From: Acrocarpospora macrocephala
GTDB taxonomy: Bacteria > Actinomycetota > Actinomycetes > Streptosporangiales > Streptosporangiaceae
Reading direction: 5' to 3'
Length of the DNA: 64,000 nt
Assembly: GCF_009687865.1 (NCBI RefSeq)
Contig: NZ_BLAE01000021.1
Span: 62,001-126,000 of the forward strand
Shown here: piece after piece, positions 25,722-33,853 of the stretch
Layout: each line of letters starts with the position of its first letter
How positions within the stretch are numbered: position 1 is the stretch's first letter
Program-made: the position numbers and the translations under genes
Notes under the pieces: model-generated
What the model was told of the DNA's origin: nothing
Seen by the model: only the letters and a program-made list of their open reading frames with translations
The model's database searches: none

Positions 25722-25746
25722 TTACCATCTTTACAGATAGGAATTA
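25719..25746. promoter_or_regulatory. AT-rich imperfect palindrome before the ABC importer
   Basis: TAATTACCATCT and AGATAGGAATTA match at 10 of 12 positions around a TTAC loop. It starts at the MarR-GNAT stop codon and ends 17 bases before the permease ATG. Downstream TACGCT (25752-25757) is a plausible -10 box for a leaderless start. It could be an operator or a weak terminator. Confidence 0.4.
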
Positions 25747-25763
25747 GGGGATACGCTCCCCGT

Positions 25764-26567
25764 ATGCGGTTCGCCTTTCGCGCTGACCCTCGCCGCGGCA
25801 TGACCGCGAAACCGGCCATGCTCCGGGCCGGAGCCGTCCTGGTCCTGCTCGCCGCCTGGCAACTGATCGCGATGGTCCGGATCTGGCCGCCCGTCTTCGT
25901 CCCGGAACCGGCCGCGGTCTGGCGGCAGCTGGTCCGCACCTCGACCGAGGGCTACAGCGGCTACACCCTCGCCGAGCACCTCCTGGTCAGCCTGCGCCGC
26001 ATCCTCCTCGGCTGCCTGTACGGCGTGACCGGCGGCATCGCCCTGGGCCTGCTGATCGGCATCGTCCCGACCGTGCGCACGCTGCTCGGCCCGCTGGTCA
26101 CGTTCGTGCGGACGCTGCCCCCGCTGGCCTACCTGAGCCTGCTCGTCATCTGGTTCGGCATCGAGGAGGAGCCGAAGATCTGGCTGCTGCTGCTCGCCTC
26201 GCTCCCCCCGGTGGCGGTGGCCACGGCGGAAGCCGTCCGCGGCGTGCACGAGGACTACCTGAACGCCGCCAGGTCGCTGGGCGCGAGCCGGTGGGAGGTG
26301 CCGTTCCGGGTGGTCCTGCCGAGCGCGCTACCGGAGATCATCACCGGCATCCGGGTCGCGGTCGGCGTCGCGTACACCACGGTGGTGGCCGCCGAGACGG
26401 TGAACGGGGTGCCGGGCATCGGCGGCATGGTCAGGGACGCCCAGCGCTACAACCAGACCGACGTGGTGATCCTCGGGATCGTCGTGATCGGTCTTTCCGG
26501 CCTGCTCATCGACTTCCTGCTGCAAACGCTCGACCGCCGCCTCGTGCCCTGGCGCGGGCGCGGCTGA
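25764..26567 (+). CDS. ABC transporter permease (TauC/SsuC type)
   Basis: A 267-residue inner-membrane permease with about six helices. The EAA loop YLNAARSLGASRWEVPFRVVLPSALP and the upstream VRTLPPLAYLSLLVIWFGI place it in the nitrate/sulfonate/taurine importer family. The ATG has no ribosome-binding site, and TACGCT seven bases before it suggests a leaderless transcript. An internal ATG at 25800 is possible. It is the first gene of a three-gene importer operon. Confidence 0.88.
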   Translation: MRFAFRADPRRGMTAKPAMLRAGAVLVLLAAWQLIAMVRIWPPVFVPEPAAVWRQLVRTSTEGYSGYTLAEHLLVSLRRILLGCLYGVTGGIALGLLIGIVPTVRTLLGPLVTFVRTLPPLAYLSLLVIWFGIEEEPKIWLLLLASLPPVAVATAEAVRGVHEDYLNAARSLGASRWEVPFRVVLPSALPEIITGIRVAVGVAYTTVVAAETVNGVPGIGGMVRDAQRYNQTDVVILGIVVIGLSGLLIDFLLQTLDRRLVPWRGRG

Positions 26568-26584
26568 CCCCGGAGGAACCCCCT

Positions 26585-27613
26585 GTGAAACCCTTACTCA
26601 AAGCCCTGGCCCTCGTCGCCGTCCTGGCCGTCTCCGCGTGTGGATCGGGCGGCGAGGAGGCCGCGGCCCCGGGCACGCCCGCGAAGTTGCGCATCGGCTA
26701 CCAGCTCATCCCGAACGGCGATCTGATCGTGAAGGATCAGCGCTGGCTGGAGCAGGCGCTGCCCGGCACCGAGATCGTGTGGAGCAAGTTCGACTCCGGC
26801 GGCGACGTGAACACCGCGATGATCTCCGGGGCGATCGACATCGGGCTTGCGGGCAGCAGCCCGGTCACGCGGGGTCTGTCCGCGCCGCTGAACATCCCGT
26901 ACCAGATTCCGTGGATCTTCGATGTGATCGGGGACAACGAGGCGCTGGTGGTGCGGAAGGAGATCACCGAGGCGAAGGCGCTGGCCGGCAAGACGATCGC
27001 GACGCCGTTCAGTTCCACCTCGCACTACAGCCTGCTGGCCGTGCTCGCGGAGGCGGGTCTGGCCGAGTCCGACGTGAAGATCGTCGATTTGGAGCCGCCG
27101 GACATCCAGGCGGCCTGGCAGCGCGGCGACATCGACGGCGCGTACGTGTGGACGCCGATCCTGGCCGAGCTGGAGAAGGACGGCGCGGTGCTGGTCACGA
27201 GCAGGGAGCTGGCGGGGCGGGGCAAGCTCACCGCCGACCTGGCGGTGGTCAGGACCGAGTTCGCGCGGCAGTATCCGGAGGCGTTGAAGGTCTGGCTGCG
27301 GCAGCAGGACCGGGCGGTCAAGCTGGCCAGGACGGACAACGCGGCGGCCGCGGCGGCGATCGGGCGGCAGCTCAACCTGAGCCCGGCGGAGGCCGGCCGG
27401 CAGCTCGGCCAGCTGGTGCTGCTGGACGCGGCCGAGCAGCGCGGGCCGGACTACCTGGGCACGCCCGAAGCTCCCGGCAAGTTCGCGGAGAACCTCCACA
27501 GCGCCGCCGAATTCCTGAAATCTCAGCAGAAAGTGGATGCGGTCCCTGAGTTGAGCGTGTTCCAGAAGGGGCTGGCCACGAGGGAACTCGCGGATGCCTT
27601 CGCCGGGAGCTGA
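26585..27613 (+). CDS. ABC substrate-binding lipoprotein (TauA/SsuA type)
   Basis: A 342-residue binding protein. The N-terminus KPLLKALALVAVLAVSACGS is a lipoprotein signal with lipobox VSAC. The mature part has the family pattern LRIGYQLIPNGDLIVKD, SGAIDIGLAGSSPVTRGLS, ALAGKTIATPFSSTSHYSL and GDIDGAYVWTPILAEL. I take the GTG at 26585, with GGAGG ten bases upstream. Similarity to TauA suggests taurine or another sulfonate, but the ligand is not certain. The ATPase gene overlaps its end by 20 bp. Confidence 0.9.
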   Translation: MKPLLKALALVAVLAVSACGSGGEEAAAPGTPAKLRIGYQLIPNGDLIVKDQRWLEQALPGTEIVWSKFDSGGDVNTAMISGAIDIGLAGSSPVTRGLSAPLNIPYQIPWIFDVIGDNEALVVRKEITEAKALAGKTIATPFSSTSHYSLLAVLAEAGLAESDVKIVDLEPPDIQAAWQRGDIDGAYVWTPILAELEKDGAVLVTSRELAGRGKLTADLAVVRTEFARQYPEALKVWLRQQDRAVKLARTDNAAAAAAIGRQLNLSPAEAGRQLGQLVLLDAAEQRGPDYLGTPEAPGKFAENLHSAAEFLKSQQKVDAVPELSVFQKGLATRELADAFAGS

Positions 27614-28370
27614 GGCCGTCGAGGTCCGCGGGGTGACCCGGTCGTTCCGGGGGAAGCGCGCGCTGGGGCCGGTGGATCTGGTGGTCGAACCGGGGGCGTT
27701 CGTGACGCTCGTCGGGCCGTCCGGGTGCGGGAAGAGCACGCTGCTCGGGTTGATCGCCGGGTTCGCGCGCCCGTCCGACGGATCCCTGCGGGCCTTCGGG
27801 GAGCCCGTCGGCGGGCCCGATCCCTCGCGTGGGGTGGTGTTCCAGGAGCCCCGGCTGTTCCCCTGGCTGTCGGTGGCGGCCAACGTGGCGTTCGGGCTGC
27901 GGTCGCTGCCGAAGGCCGCGCGGCGGGAGCGGGTGGCCGAGTTGCTGGAGTTGACCGGGCTGGCGGAGGCGGGGCGGCTGCGGCCGTACGAGCTGTCGGG
28001 CGGGATGCGGCAGCGCGCGGCGATCGCCCGCGCGCTGGCGCCCCGGCCGCGGCTGCTGCTGATGGACGAGCCGTTCGCGGCGCTGGACGCGTTCACCCGG
28101 GAGCGCATGCAGGACGAGGTCCGGGCCCTGTGGCAGCGGACCGGGACGACAGTGCTGTTCGTGACGCACAGCGTGGACGAGGCGGTCTACCTGGGCACCC
28201 GGGTGGTCGCGCTGAGCGGGTCGCCCGGGGTGATCGTGCTGGACGAGCGGTCGAAGTTGCCCGCGCTGGAGCATCCGCGCGCCGATCCGGGCTTCGCGGA
28301 GCTGCGGGAGCGCCTCACCGAGGTGGTCCGGGCGGCGGCTCAGGTGCGGAACGGGCCGGTGACCTCGTAG
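27594..28370 (+). CDS. ABC transporter ATPase (TauB/SsuB type)
   Basis: A 258-residue nucleotide-binding subunit. It has Walker A GPSGCGKSTLLGL, Q-loop VFQEPRLFPWL, signature LSGGMRQRAAIARAL, Walker B LLLMDEPFAALDAF and switch His in LFVTHSVDEAVYL. It starts 20 bp inside the binding-protein gene, so it is translationally coupled. The end overlaps the convergent PhoX-like gene by 31 bp. Confidence 0.93.
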   Translation: MPSPGAEAVEVRGVTRSFRGKRALGPVDLVVEPGAFVTLVGPSGCGKSTLLGLIAGFARPSDGSLRAFGEPVGGPDPSRGVVFQEPRLFPWLSVAANVAFGLRSLPKAARRERVAELLELTGLAEAGRLRPYELSGGMRQRAAIARALAPRPRLLLMDEPFAALDAFTRERMQDEVRALWQRTGTTVLFVTHSVDEAVYLGTRVVALSGSPGVIVLDERSKLPALEHPRADPGFAELRERLTEVVRAAAQVRNGPVTS

Positions 28371-29512
28371 GTGACGCCGGAGCGGTTGGAGCCGGTGGTG
28401 CCGCGCTGGGAGGAGAAGTAGAGGCGGTCGCCGTCGGGGGCGAAGGCCAGGCCGGTTATCTCGGATCTGCCGTGGCCGACCAGGCGGAGGAACGGGGCGA
28501 CCTCGCCGTCGGCGGTGATGATGTTGATCTCCATGTTGCCGCCGTCCTCGGCCACGAACAGGTCGCCGGAGCGGGAGACGTACACGTTGTCGACGCCCTT
28601 GAGGGGGGCGTTGGCGTCGTAGAGGATGGAGAGTTCGCGGGCGGCGGCGTCGTAGGCCCAGACGCGGTTGTCGCCTTTGGTGGTGAAGTAGCAGAAGCCG
28701 CCCGAGTAGTAGCAGCCCTCGCCGCCGTTGAAGCGGATCGCGTTCTCGACCTGGTCGCGGGTGGGTTCGTACGACGCGGACGGGTTGGGGATCCGCCGCC
28801 ACCGGACCGGACCTGGGCCGTCGCCGACCATGACCTCCAGGACGCCGGTGGTCAGATCGCCCCAGTCCTGCGGGCGGAACCGGTAGAAGCAGCCGTCCGG
28901 CTCGTCCTCGGTCAGGTAGACGACCTCACGGTCGGGGTCGCAGGCGGCGGCCTCGTGCTTGAAGCGGCCCATGGCGAGGCGGGGGGCGGCGGCGCGGTAG
29001 CCGTACGGGTCGCATTCGAAGACGCGCCCGCGGACGGTCTCCTCGCAGGACAGCCAGGTGTTCCAGGGGGTCGCGCCCCCGGCGCAGTTGCGGTCGGTGC
29101 CGGACAGGATGCGGTAGCCCGTCTTGATCGTGCCGTCGGGCCCGAAGCGGAGCGCGGAGACGCCGCCGACCACGGGGACCTCGGAGTTGGAGACGTAGAT
29201 CCAGCCGTCGCCGTCGGCGAAGCAGGCCCCGCCGTCGGGGGCGGGATGCCAGGTCAGGCCGCCGACGCGCTGCCCGGAACGGCCGACCACGCGGCTGGTG
29301 AACCCTTCCGCCAGGGCGATGGCGTTCTTGTCGGGTTTGGCCAGCGCGCCGTAGGGTCCCTTGCTGCGTACGGGGCGGGCCGCCGCCGTGGGAGCGGGCG
29401 ACGGGACGGCCGAAGGCGTGGCGGCGGGGGCGGGCGCCGCGCAGGCGGACCGCCAGAGTGAGCCGGTGAGCGCGGCCAGGGCCCCCGAGCGGACGAACGT
29501 GCGGCGCAACAT
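28340..29512 (-). CDS. PhoX/DUF839-family secreted protein
   Basis: A 390-residue protein with an N-terminal twin-arginine-like signal (MLRRTFVRSGALAALTG) and a proline/alanine linker. It is followed by a propeller of the PhoX (DUF839) family: VGGLTWHPAPDGGACFADGD, NCAGGATPWNTWLSCEE, FKHEAAACDPD, VYLTEDEPDGCFYRF and LFVAEDGGNMEIN. PhoX proteins are calcium-dependent alkaline phosphatases; the SCEET and EDEPDG motifs are the conserved metal-site regions. GGAGGAG precedes the ATG. Extracytoplasmic location is inferred from the signal. Confidence 0.85.
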   Translation of the reverse strand: MLRRTFVRSGALAALTGSLWRSACAAPAPAATPSAVPSPAPTAAARPVRSKGPYGALAKPDKNAIALAEGFTSRVVGRSGQRVGGLTWHPAPDGGACFADGDGWIYVSNSEVPVVGGVSALRFGPDGTIKTGYRILSGTDRNCAGGATPWNTWLSCEETVRGRVFECDPYGYRAAAPRLAMGRFKHEAAACDPDREVVYLTEDEPDGCFYRFRPQDWGDLTTGVLEVMVGDGPGPVRWRRIPNPSASYEPTRDQVENAIRFNGGEGCYYSGGFCYFTTKGDNRVWAYDAAARELSILYDANAPLKGVDNVYVSRSGDLFVAEDGGNMEINIITADGEVAPFLRLVGHGRSEITGLAFAPDGDRLYFSSQRGTTGSNRSGVTYEVTGPFRT

Positions 29513-29591
29513 AATCTCCTCCCACTACGGCACGCTACGCGCGACGGGTCTCGCCAGTCGATCGAACGCGCATGAACGCCCGGGGAATCCG

Positions 29592-29626
29592 CACGGTTCT
29601 TGCGCTCAAACTTTGCGCAAACCGTG
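29592..29626. promoter_or_regulatory. Inverted repeat upstream of the KAP gene
   Basis: CACGGTTCTTGCGC and GCGCAAACCGTG pair with a 2-base bulge around a short loop, 64 bases before the KAP start and 80 bases before the divergent PhoX start. It may be an operator or a transcript hairpin. Confidence 0.4.
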
Positions 29627-29689
29627 GCCACCCCCCTGGTGAACGGCCCTTACAGTGATCGTCGCCATGCATTACCGCGGAGCGCCGAG

Positions 29690-32584
29690 ATGACCAGCGC
29701 CATCACCGACAGAACCAGCTCGCCCACCATCACCAGGCGGAAGGCGCTGGTCTTCCTCGACCCCGACGAGCCCGGCCGGCGTGCCCCGGAACCGGCGCGG
29801 CGGCTGGTGAGCGCGCTGCGCGGCTGCGGGTTCGAGGTGGACGCGCCGCAGAGCCTGGACAGCCGGGACCACCAGCGGCTGAGCGCCTTCCTGGACGAGG
29901 GCGCGCCCGGCGACCTGCTGCTGGTGCGCTGGCCGCGCACGGCGCTGTGGAGCGGCAGCGACTTCACCACGCTGATCCGCGGCTTCGGCGCCAGGGCCGG
30001 GGACTCGGCGGCCTCGGCGCTGCTGATGGTGGTCGACTTCGGCTGGATCGGCGGCGCCGCCGCGGACGAGCCCACGGTCAGCACCCTGCTCACCCCGCCG
30101 GGCGTGGCCGCCGCCGCCCTCACCACGGGCCTGGCCATCGGCGCCGAGGTGCGGCCGGGCGGCCTCTCGCTGACCGAGGTGGTGGCCACCGGCCTGCTCG
30201 ACGGCGCGACCGACCTGGACCGGGACGGGGTGATCTCGGTCGGCGACCTGCTGGCGCACGCGCTGGCCGTGTTCGGCGAGGACGCCGAGTTCCAGCCGCG
30301 CCTGCTCACCTCGGCCGAGGGCCTGGAGATCCCGGTCGCGCTCACCCCGCCCGCCCCCGGCTCCGGCATCCCGCCCGAGCTCGCGCCCGCCCGCGACCGG
30401 GTGAGCGGCCGGCCCACGTCCGCTGAGCGGCTGGTCGGCATGGTGTACGACGAGTATCTGGGCGCGGACGCCCAGGCGCTGCTGCGGCGCGGCTCGCTGC
30501 TGGCCGACGACGAGGAGCTGACGCCGGAGGTGGCCGGGCTGCTGACCGGCCGCCCGGAGGCGCGGGCCGAGCTGGCCGAGTGGCGGCTGCTCGGCACGGG
30601 CACGCCCTTCGTGCATCCGAGCGTGGCGGAGGCCGGTCGGGCCCGGCTCACGGCGGCCGAGCTCGACGAGGTGCCCGGGGTGCTGCGCCGGTGGCGGGCC
30701 GGACGCCGGACCGTGCAGCCCCGGGCCCGGCTCACCCCCGACCGCTGGACCATCGACGACGACCTCGGCCATCGGGTGTACGCGGAGGCGATCGCCGCGT
30801 TCGTCCGCCATCCGGAGACCAGGCCGCCGCTGACGATCGGCATCAAGGGGCCGTGGGGCACCGGCAAGACCTCGCTGATGCGGATGATCCAGAACGATCT
30901 GGACCCGGGGGCCGCGACGGGGAACCCGGGGCCGATCCAGCTGCCCAGGCCGCTGCCGGCCCGGCGTCCGTCGCGGCTGCTCACGCTGATGGGACGGCTG
31001 TGGCCCGGCCCCGACCGGGTGACCAACGCGGAGGTCCGCAACTGGGCGAAACGGCCGCCTGAACCACCGCCCGAGGCGGTGCCCGGGGCCAGCGGGTGGC
31101 GGCCCACGGTGTGGTTCAACCCGTGGATGTACCAGAACGGCGAGCAGGTGTGGGCCGGTCTCGCGCACGAGATCATCACCCAGGTCACCGCGCGGCTGCC
31201 CCGGGCCGAGCGGGAACGTTTCTGGCTGCGGCTCAACCTGGCCAGAATCGACCGGGAGGCGGTCCGGCGCCGGGCCTACCGGCTGGCGGCGCTGCGCCTG
31301 GTGCCCGCCGCGCTCGGCCTGGCCATGGCGCTGCTGCTGGCCGGCGCGTCCCAGCTGGCCACGCCGCTGCTCCCGGCCCTGGAGGGCACCGCCGCCGCGA
31401 TCTCCTCGGCGGGCGCGCTGGCCGCGGTGGCCACCGGCTGGGTACGGCTCGCGCGTTTCTTCACCGAATCCGCCGACACCGCCTTCACCACCCTGGTACG
31501 CCCGCCCGACCTGTTCGCGCCCCCACCGGAGACGGGCGACCTGCTCGCCGAGCCCGGATACAGCGCCAGGACCGGCTTCCTGCACCTGGTCCAGACCGAC
31601 ATGCGGCACGTGCTCGGCCTGGTGGCGACGGAGGAACGCCCGCTGGTGGTGTTCGTGGACGACCTGGATCGGTGCTCGTCCGGCACCGTGGCCCAGGTGA
31701 TCGAGGCGATCAACCTGTTCCTGGCCGGGGAGTTCCCCGACTGCGTCTTCGTGCTGGCCATGGAGCCCGAGGTGGTGGCCGCCCACGTCGAGCTGGCCTA
31801 CCGCGACCTCACGGAGTCGATGCCGGAGAGCCTCCGCCAGGGCATCGGCTGGCGGTTCCTGGAGAAGATCGTGCAGCTGCCGCTGTCGGTCCCGCTCCTG
31901 GCCGACGACACCCGCCTACCGGCATATGTCCGAGCTTTGATGGGAATTTCGGACACACCACGCATGCCCGAAATGCGGGTACCGCAGCAGCAGCCGCAGA
32001 ACCTCGACCAGGAGCTGGTGGCCCGGCTCGAGCACGCGATCCGCGCCCGGCGGCCCCAGGCCGACACCCTCGACTCGATCGCCAGGGCCACCCAGCACGT
32101 CGTCGGCGCGCCCGCCGAGACCGCGGGGACGCTGGGCGGGCTGTGGCGGGAGACGCGCGCCGCGGCCGACCGGGTCTTCGACGACCTGTACAGCGACGAG
32201 AACGCCTACCGCGCGATCGAGGTGGCGCTGCCCGCCCTGTCGGCGAGCAACCCGCGCGAGCTCAAGCGCTACGTCAACGTGTTCCGCTTCTACTCGTTCG
32301 TCACCTACCGCCAGCGCCTGGCCGGGGAGCGCCCGGCGAGCGACGCCGAGGTGGCCAAGCTCTCGGCGCTCACCGTGCGCTGGCCGCAGCTGCTGTCCCT
32401 GCTGACCCGGGACTGCCCGGTGCGGAACGAGACCACGCTCGGCCTGCTCGAACAGGCCGCGCGTGCGGACGACTGGGCGGAGACCGCCCAGCTGGTCGGA
32501 GTGCCGGCGGAGGCGAGCGCGCCCCTCAGGGCGCTGCTCGCCTCCGGCCCTCCGGTCGCCGATCTGGCCAGGCGCCTGCTCTAA
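29690..32584 (+). CDS. KAP-family P-loop NTPase with caspase-like N-terminal region
   Basis: A protein of about 964 residues from the ATG at 29690 (GGAG eight bases upstream). Residues ~15-215 resemble a caspase fold: KALVFLDPDEPG, LLMVVDFGWIGG where active caspases have the catalytic Cys, and LDRDGVISVGDLLAHAL. No His-Cys dyad is visible. The KAP core follows: Walker A GIKGPWGTGKTSLM near residue 385, two transmembrane helices at ~537-585, and Walker B PLVVFVDDLDRCSSGTVAQV near 650. KAP NTPases are membrane-associated, and some act in phage exclusion. A conflict or signalling role is inferred. Confidence 0.82.
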   Translation: MTSAITDRTSSPTITRRKALVFLDPDEPGRRAPEPARRLVSALRGCGFEVDAPQSLDSRDHQRLSAFLDEGAPGDLLLVRWPRTALWSGSDFTTLIRGFGARAGDSAASALLMVVDFGWIGGAAADEPTVSTLLTPPGVAAAALTTGLAIGAEVRPGGLSLTEVVATGLLDGATDLDRDGVISVGDLLAHALAVFGEDAEFQPRLLTSAEGLEIPVALTPPAPGSGIPPELAPARDRVSGRPTSAERLVGMVYDEYLGADAQALLRRGSLLADDEELTPEVAGLLTGRPEARAELAEWRLLGTGTPFVHPSVAEAGRARLTAAELDEVPGVLRRWRAGRRTVQPRARLTPDRWTIDDDLGHRVYAEAIAAFVRHPETRPPLTIGIKGPWGTGKTSLMRMIQNDLDPGAATGNPGPIQLPRPLPARRPSRLLTLMGRLWPGPDRVTNAEVRNWAKRPPEPPPEAVPGASGWRPTVWFNPWMYQNGEQVWAGLAHEIITQVTARLPRAERERFWLRLNLARIDREAVRRRAYRLAALRLVPAALGLAMALLLAGASQLATPLLPALEGTAAAISSAGALAAVATGWVRLARFFTESADTAFTTLVRPPDLFAPPPETGDLLAEPGYSARTGFLHLVQTDMRHVLGLVATEERPLVVFVDDLDRCSSGTVAQVIEAINLFLAGEFPDCVFVLAMEPEVVAAHVELAYRDLTESMPESLRQGIGWRFLEKIVQLPLSVPLLADDTRLPAYVRALMGISDTPRMPEMRVPQQQPQNLDQELVARLEHAIRARRPQADTLDSIARATQHVVGAPAETAGTLGGLWRETRAAADRVFDDLYSDENAYRAIEVALPALSASNPRELKRYVNVFRFYSFVTYRQRLAGERPASDAEVAKLSALTVRWPQLLSLLTRDCPVRNETTLGLLEQAARADDWAETAQLVGVPAEASAPLRALLASGPPVADLARRLL

Positions 32585-33048
32585 CGCTGGGCCTGGATCA
32601 TCCAGTGGTGCTTCTCCAGGTCCCGGGTGAGACCGATGAGGAGATCCTGGGTGACCGGGTCGGGCCGCTCGGTGGCGTCGATCCGCTTCCGCATCCGCCG
32701 GATGATCGACTCCAGGATGTCGGTCATCGCGGCGATGACCTTGCCGTCCTCGATCGGCCCGGCGTCCAGGTGCGGCACCTGGCTGTCGTTGGCGATCGTG
32801 GTGGCGCGCCCGTCCGGGCTGACGCCGATGGCGACGGCCCGCTCGGCGACGAGGTCGGCCGTCTTCCTGGCCATCTTGACGATGTCGTCGAGCTGCAGGT
32901 GGATCGAGCGGAAGAAGCGCCCGGTCAGGTTCCAGTGCGCCTGCTTGCCCACGAGCGACAAGTCGAGGAGGTCGAGCAGGGCGCCCTGCAACGCCTCCCC
33001 GGTGATCTTCTTGTTCTCGGCGGTCAGAAGGCTGGTAATTGGAGCCAT
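32581..33048 (-). CDS. dps: Dps-family ferritin-like protein
   Basis: A 155-residue four-helix protein of the DNA-protecting, iron-storing Dps family. The ferroxidase signature is split as expected: GKQAHWNLTGRFFRSIHLQLDD on helix A-B, with further acidic residues on the next helices. The ending DLEKHHWMIQAQ is typical. The ATG at 33046-33048 is chosen because AAGGA lies seven bases upstream. It converges on the KAP gene with a 4-bp overlap. Confidence 0.93.
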   Translation of the reverse strand: MAPITSLLTAENKKITGEALQGALLDLLDLSLVGKQAHWNLTGRFFRSIHLQLDDIVKMARKTADLVAERAVAIGVSPDGRATTIANDSQVPHLDAGPIEDGKVIAAMTDILESIIRRMRKRIDATERPDPVTQDLLIGLTRDLEKHHWMIQAQR

Positions 33049-33205
33049 GCTTGTTCCTTCCATCGAGATTGAGGGTTATTCGAAAGGAGCCCGGCGCGGT
33101 TCAACGAGTCGCGCCGACCTGCTGGGACGCCACGAGGGCGAACTTTTGAATAATCCTCATTGACCTATTTCGGTCAACCCGAAAAGAGTCGACCCTGTTC
33201 CGTAG

Positions 33206-33236
33206 TTGACACTGTCATCGTGACAGTGTCACTGTT
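33206..33236 (+). promoter_or_regulatory. MerR-type promoter/operator
   Basis: -35 TTGACA (33206-33211) and a -10-like ACTGTT (33231-33236) are separated by a long 19-bp spacer filled by the perfect palindrome GACACTGTCA-TCG-TGACAGTGTC (33208-33230). Long spacers with a central palindrome are the hallmark of MerR-activated promoters. The ATG of merR lies five bases after the -10, so the transcript would be leaderless. Confidence 0.7.
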
Positions 33237-33241
33237 GAACC

Positions 33242-33853
33242 ATGAGCGAGACCTGGACCATCGGCGAGCTGGCCGAGCGCGCGGCCGGCGCGCTCGGTTC
33301 CGACGCGCGCGTCAACGGGCGGGTCAGGGACATCCCGAACGAGCGCCTCATCCGGTGGTACGCGACGATCGGCCTCCTCGACCCGCCCCTGGCCCGGCGC
33401 GGCCGAGTCGCTCTGTACGGGCCGCGTCACCTGCTGCAACTCGTCGCGATCAAGCGCCGCCAGGCCGCCGGTCGCTCGATCGCGGACATCCAGATCGAGC
33501 TGGCCGGAGCCCCCGACTCGGCCCTCCAGAACATCGCCCTCATCTCCCCATACCCAGCCGAACCCGAAAATTCCTCCCCTGAGCCCGAACATTCCTCCCC
33601 CGAGCCCGCCCGCGCCCGCTTCTGGGCCGCCACCGGTGAGCGTTCAACCCCCACACCACCGGCCGGCCCACCGCCCGCCGCGCGCGTGCACGGCGTGCGG
33701 ATCGCCCCAGGAGTGGCTCTGGTGCTGGACGCCGCCGACCGGGCACCGTCGGACGCGGACCTGGTCGCGCTGGCGGCGGCGGCCCAGCCCTTGCTGGCGG
33801 CGCTGAGCGAACTCGGCCTGATCACCATGAAATCGGAAGGGACACCGTCATGA
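33242..33853 (+). CDS. MerR-family transcriptional regulator
   Basis: A 203-residue regulator with an N-terminal MerR winged helix (WTIGELAERA, NERLIRWYATIGLLDPPL, YGPRHLLQLVAIKRRQAAGR). This is followed by a proline/serine-rich linker with a repeated NSSPEPEHSSPEP stretch and a C-terminal alanine-rich domain with no recognisable ligand motif. It overlaps the VIT/VWA gene by ATGA, so it is probably both the regulator and first gene of that operon. A palindrome in its own promoter suggests autoregulation. Confidence 0.88.
   Translation: MSETWTIGELAERAAGALGSDARVNGRVRDIPNERLIRWYATIGLLDPPLARRGRVALYGPRHLLQLVAIKRRQAAGRSIADIQIELAGAPDSALQNIALISPYPAEPENSSPEPEHSSPEPARARFWAATGERSTPTPPAGPPPAARVHGVRIAPGVALVLDAADRAPSDADLVALAAAAQPLLAALSELGLITMKSEGTPS

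Noticed and set aside
29672-31786. 704-codon minus-strand frame opposite the KAP gene
   Set aside because: Low-complexity Gly/Arg/Gln composition typical of a complementary-strand artefact.
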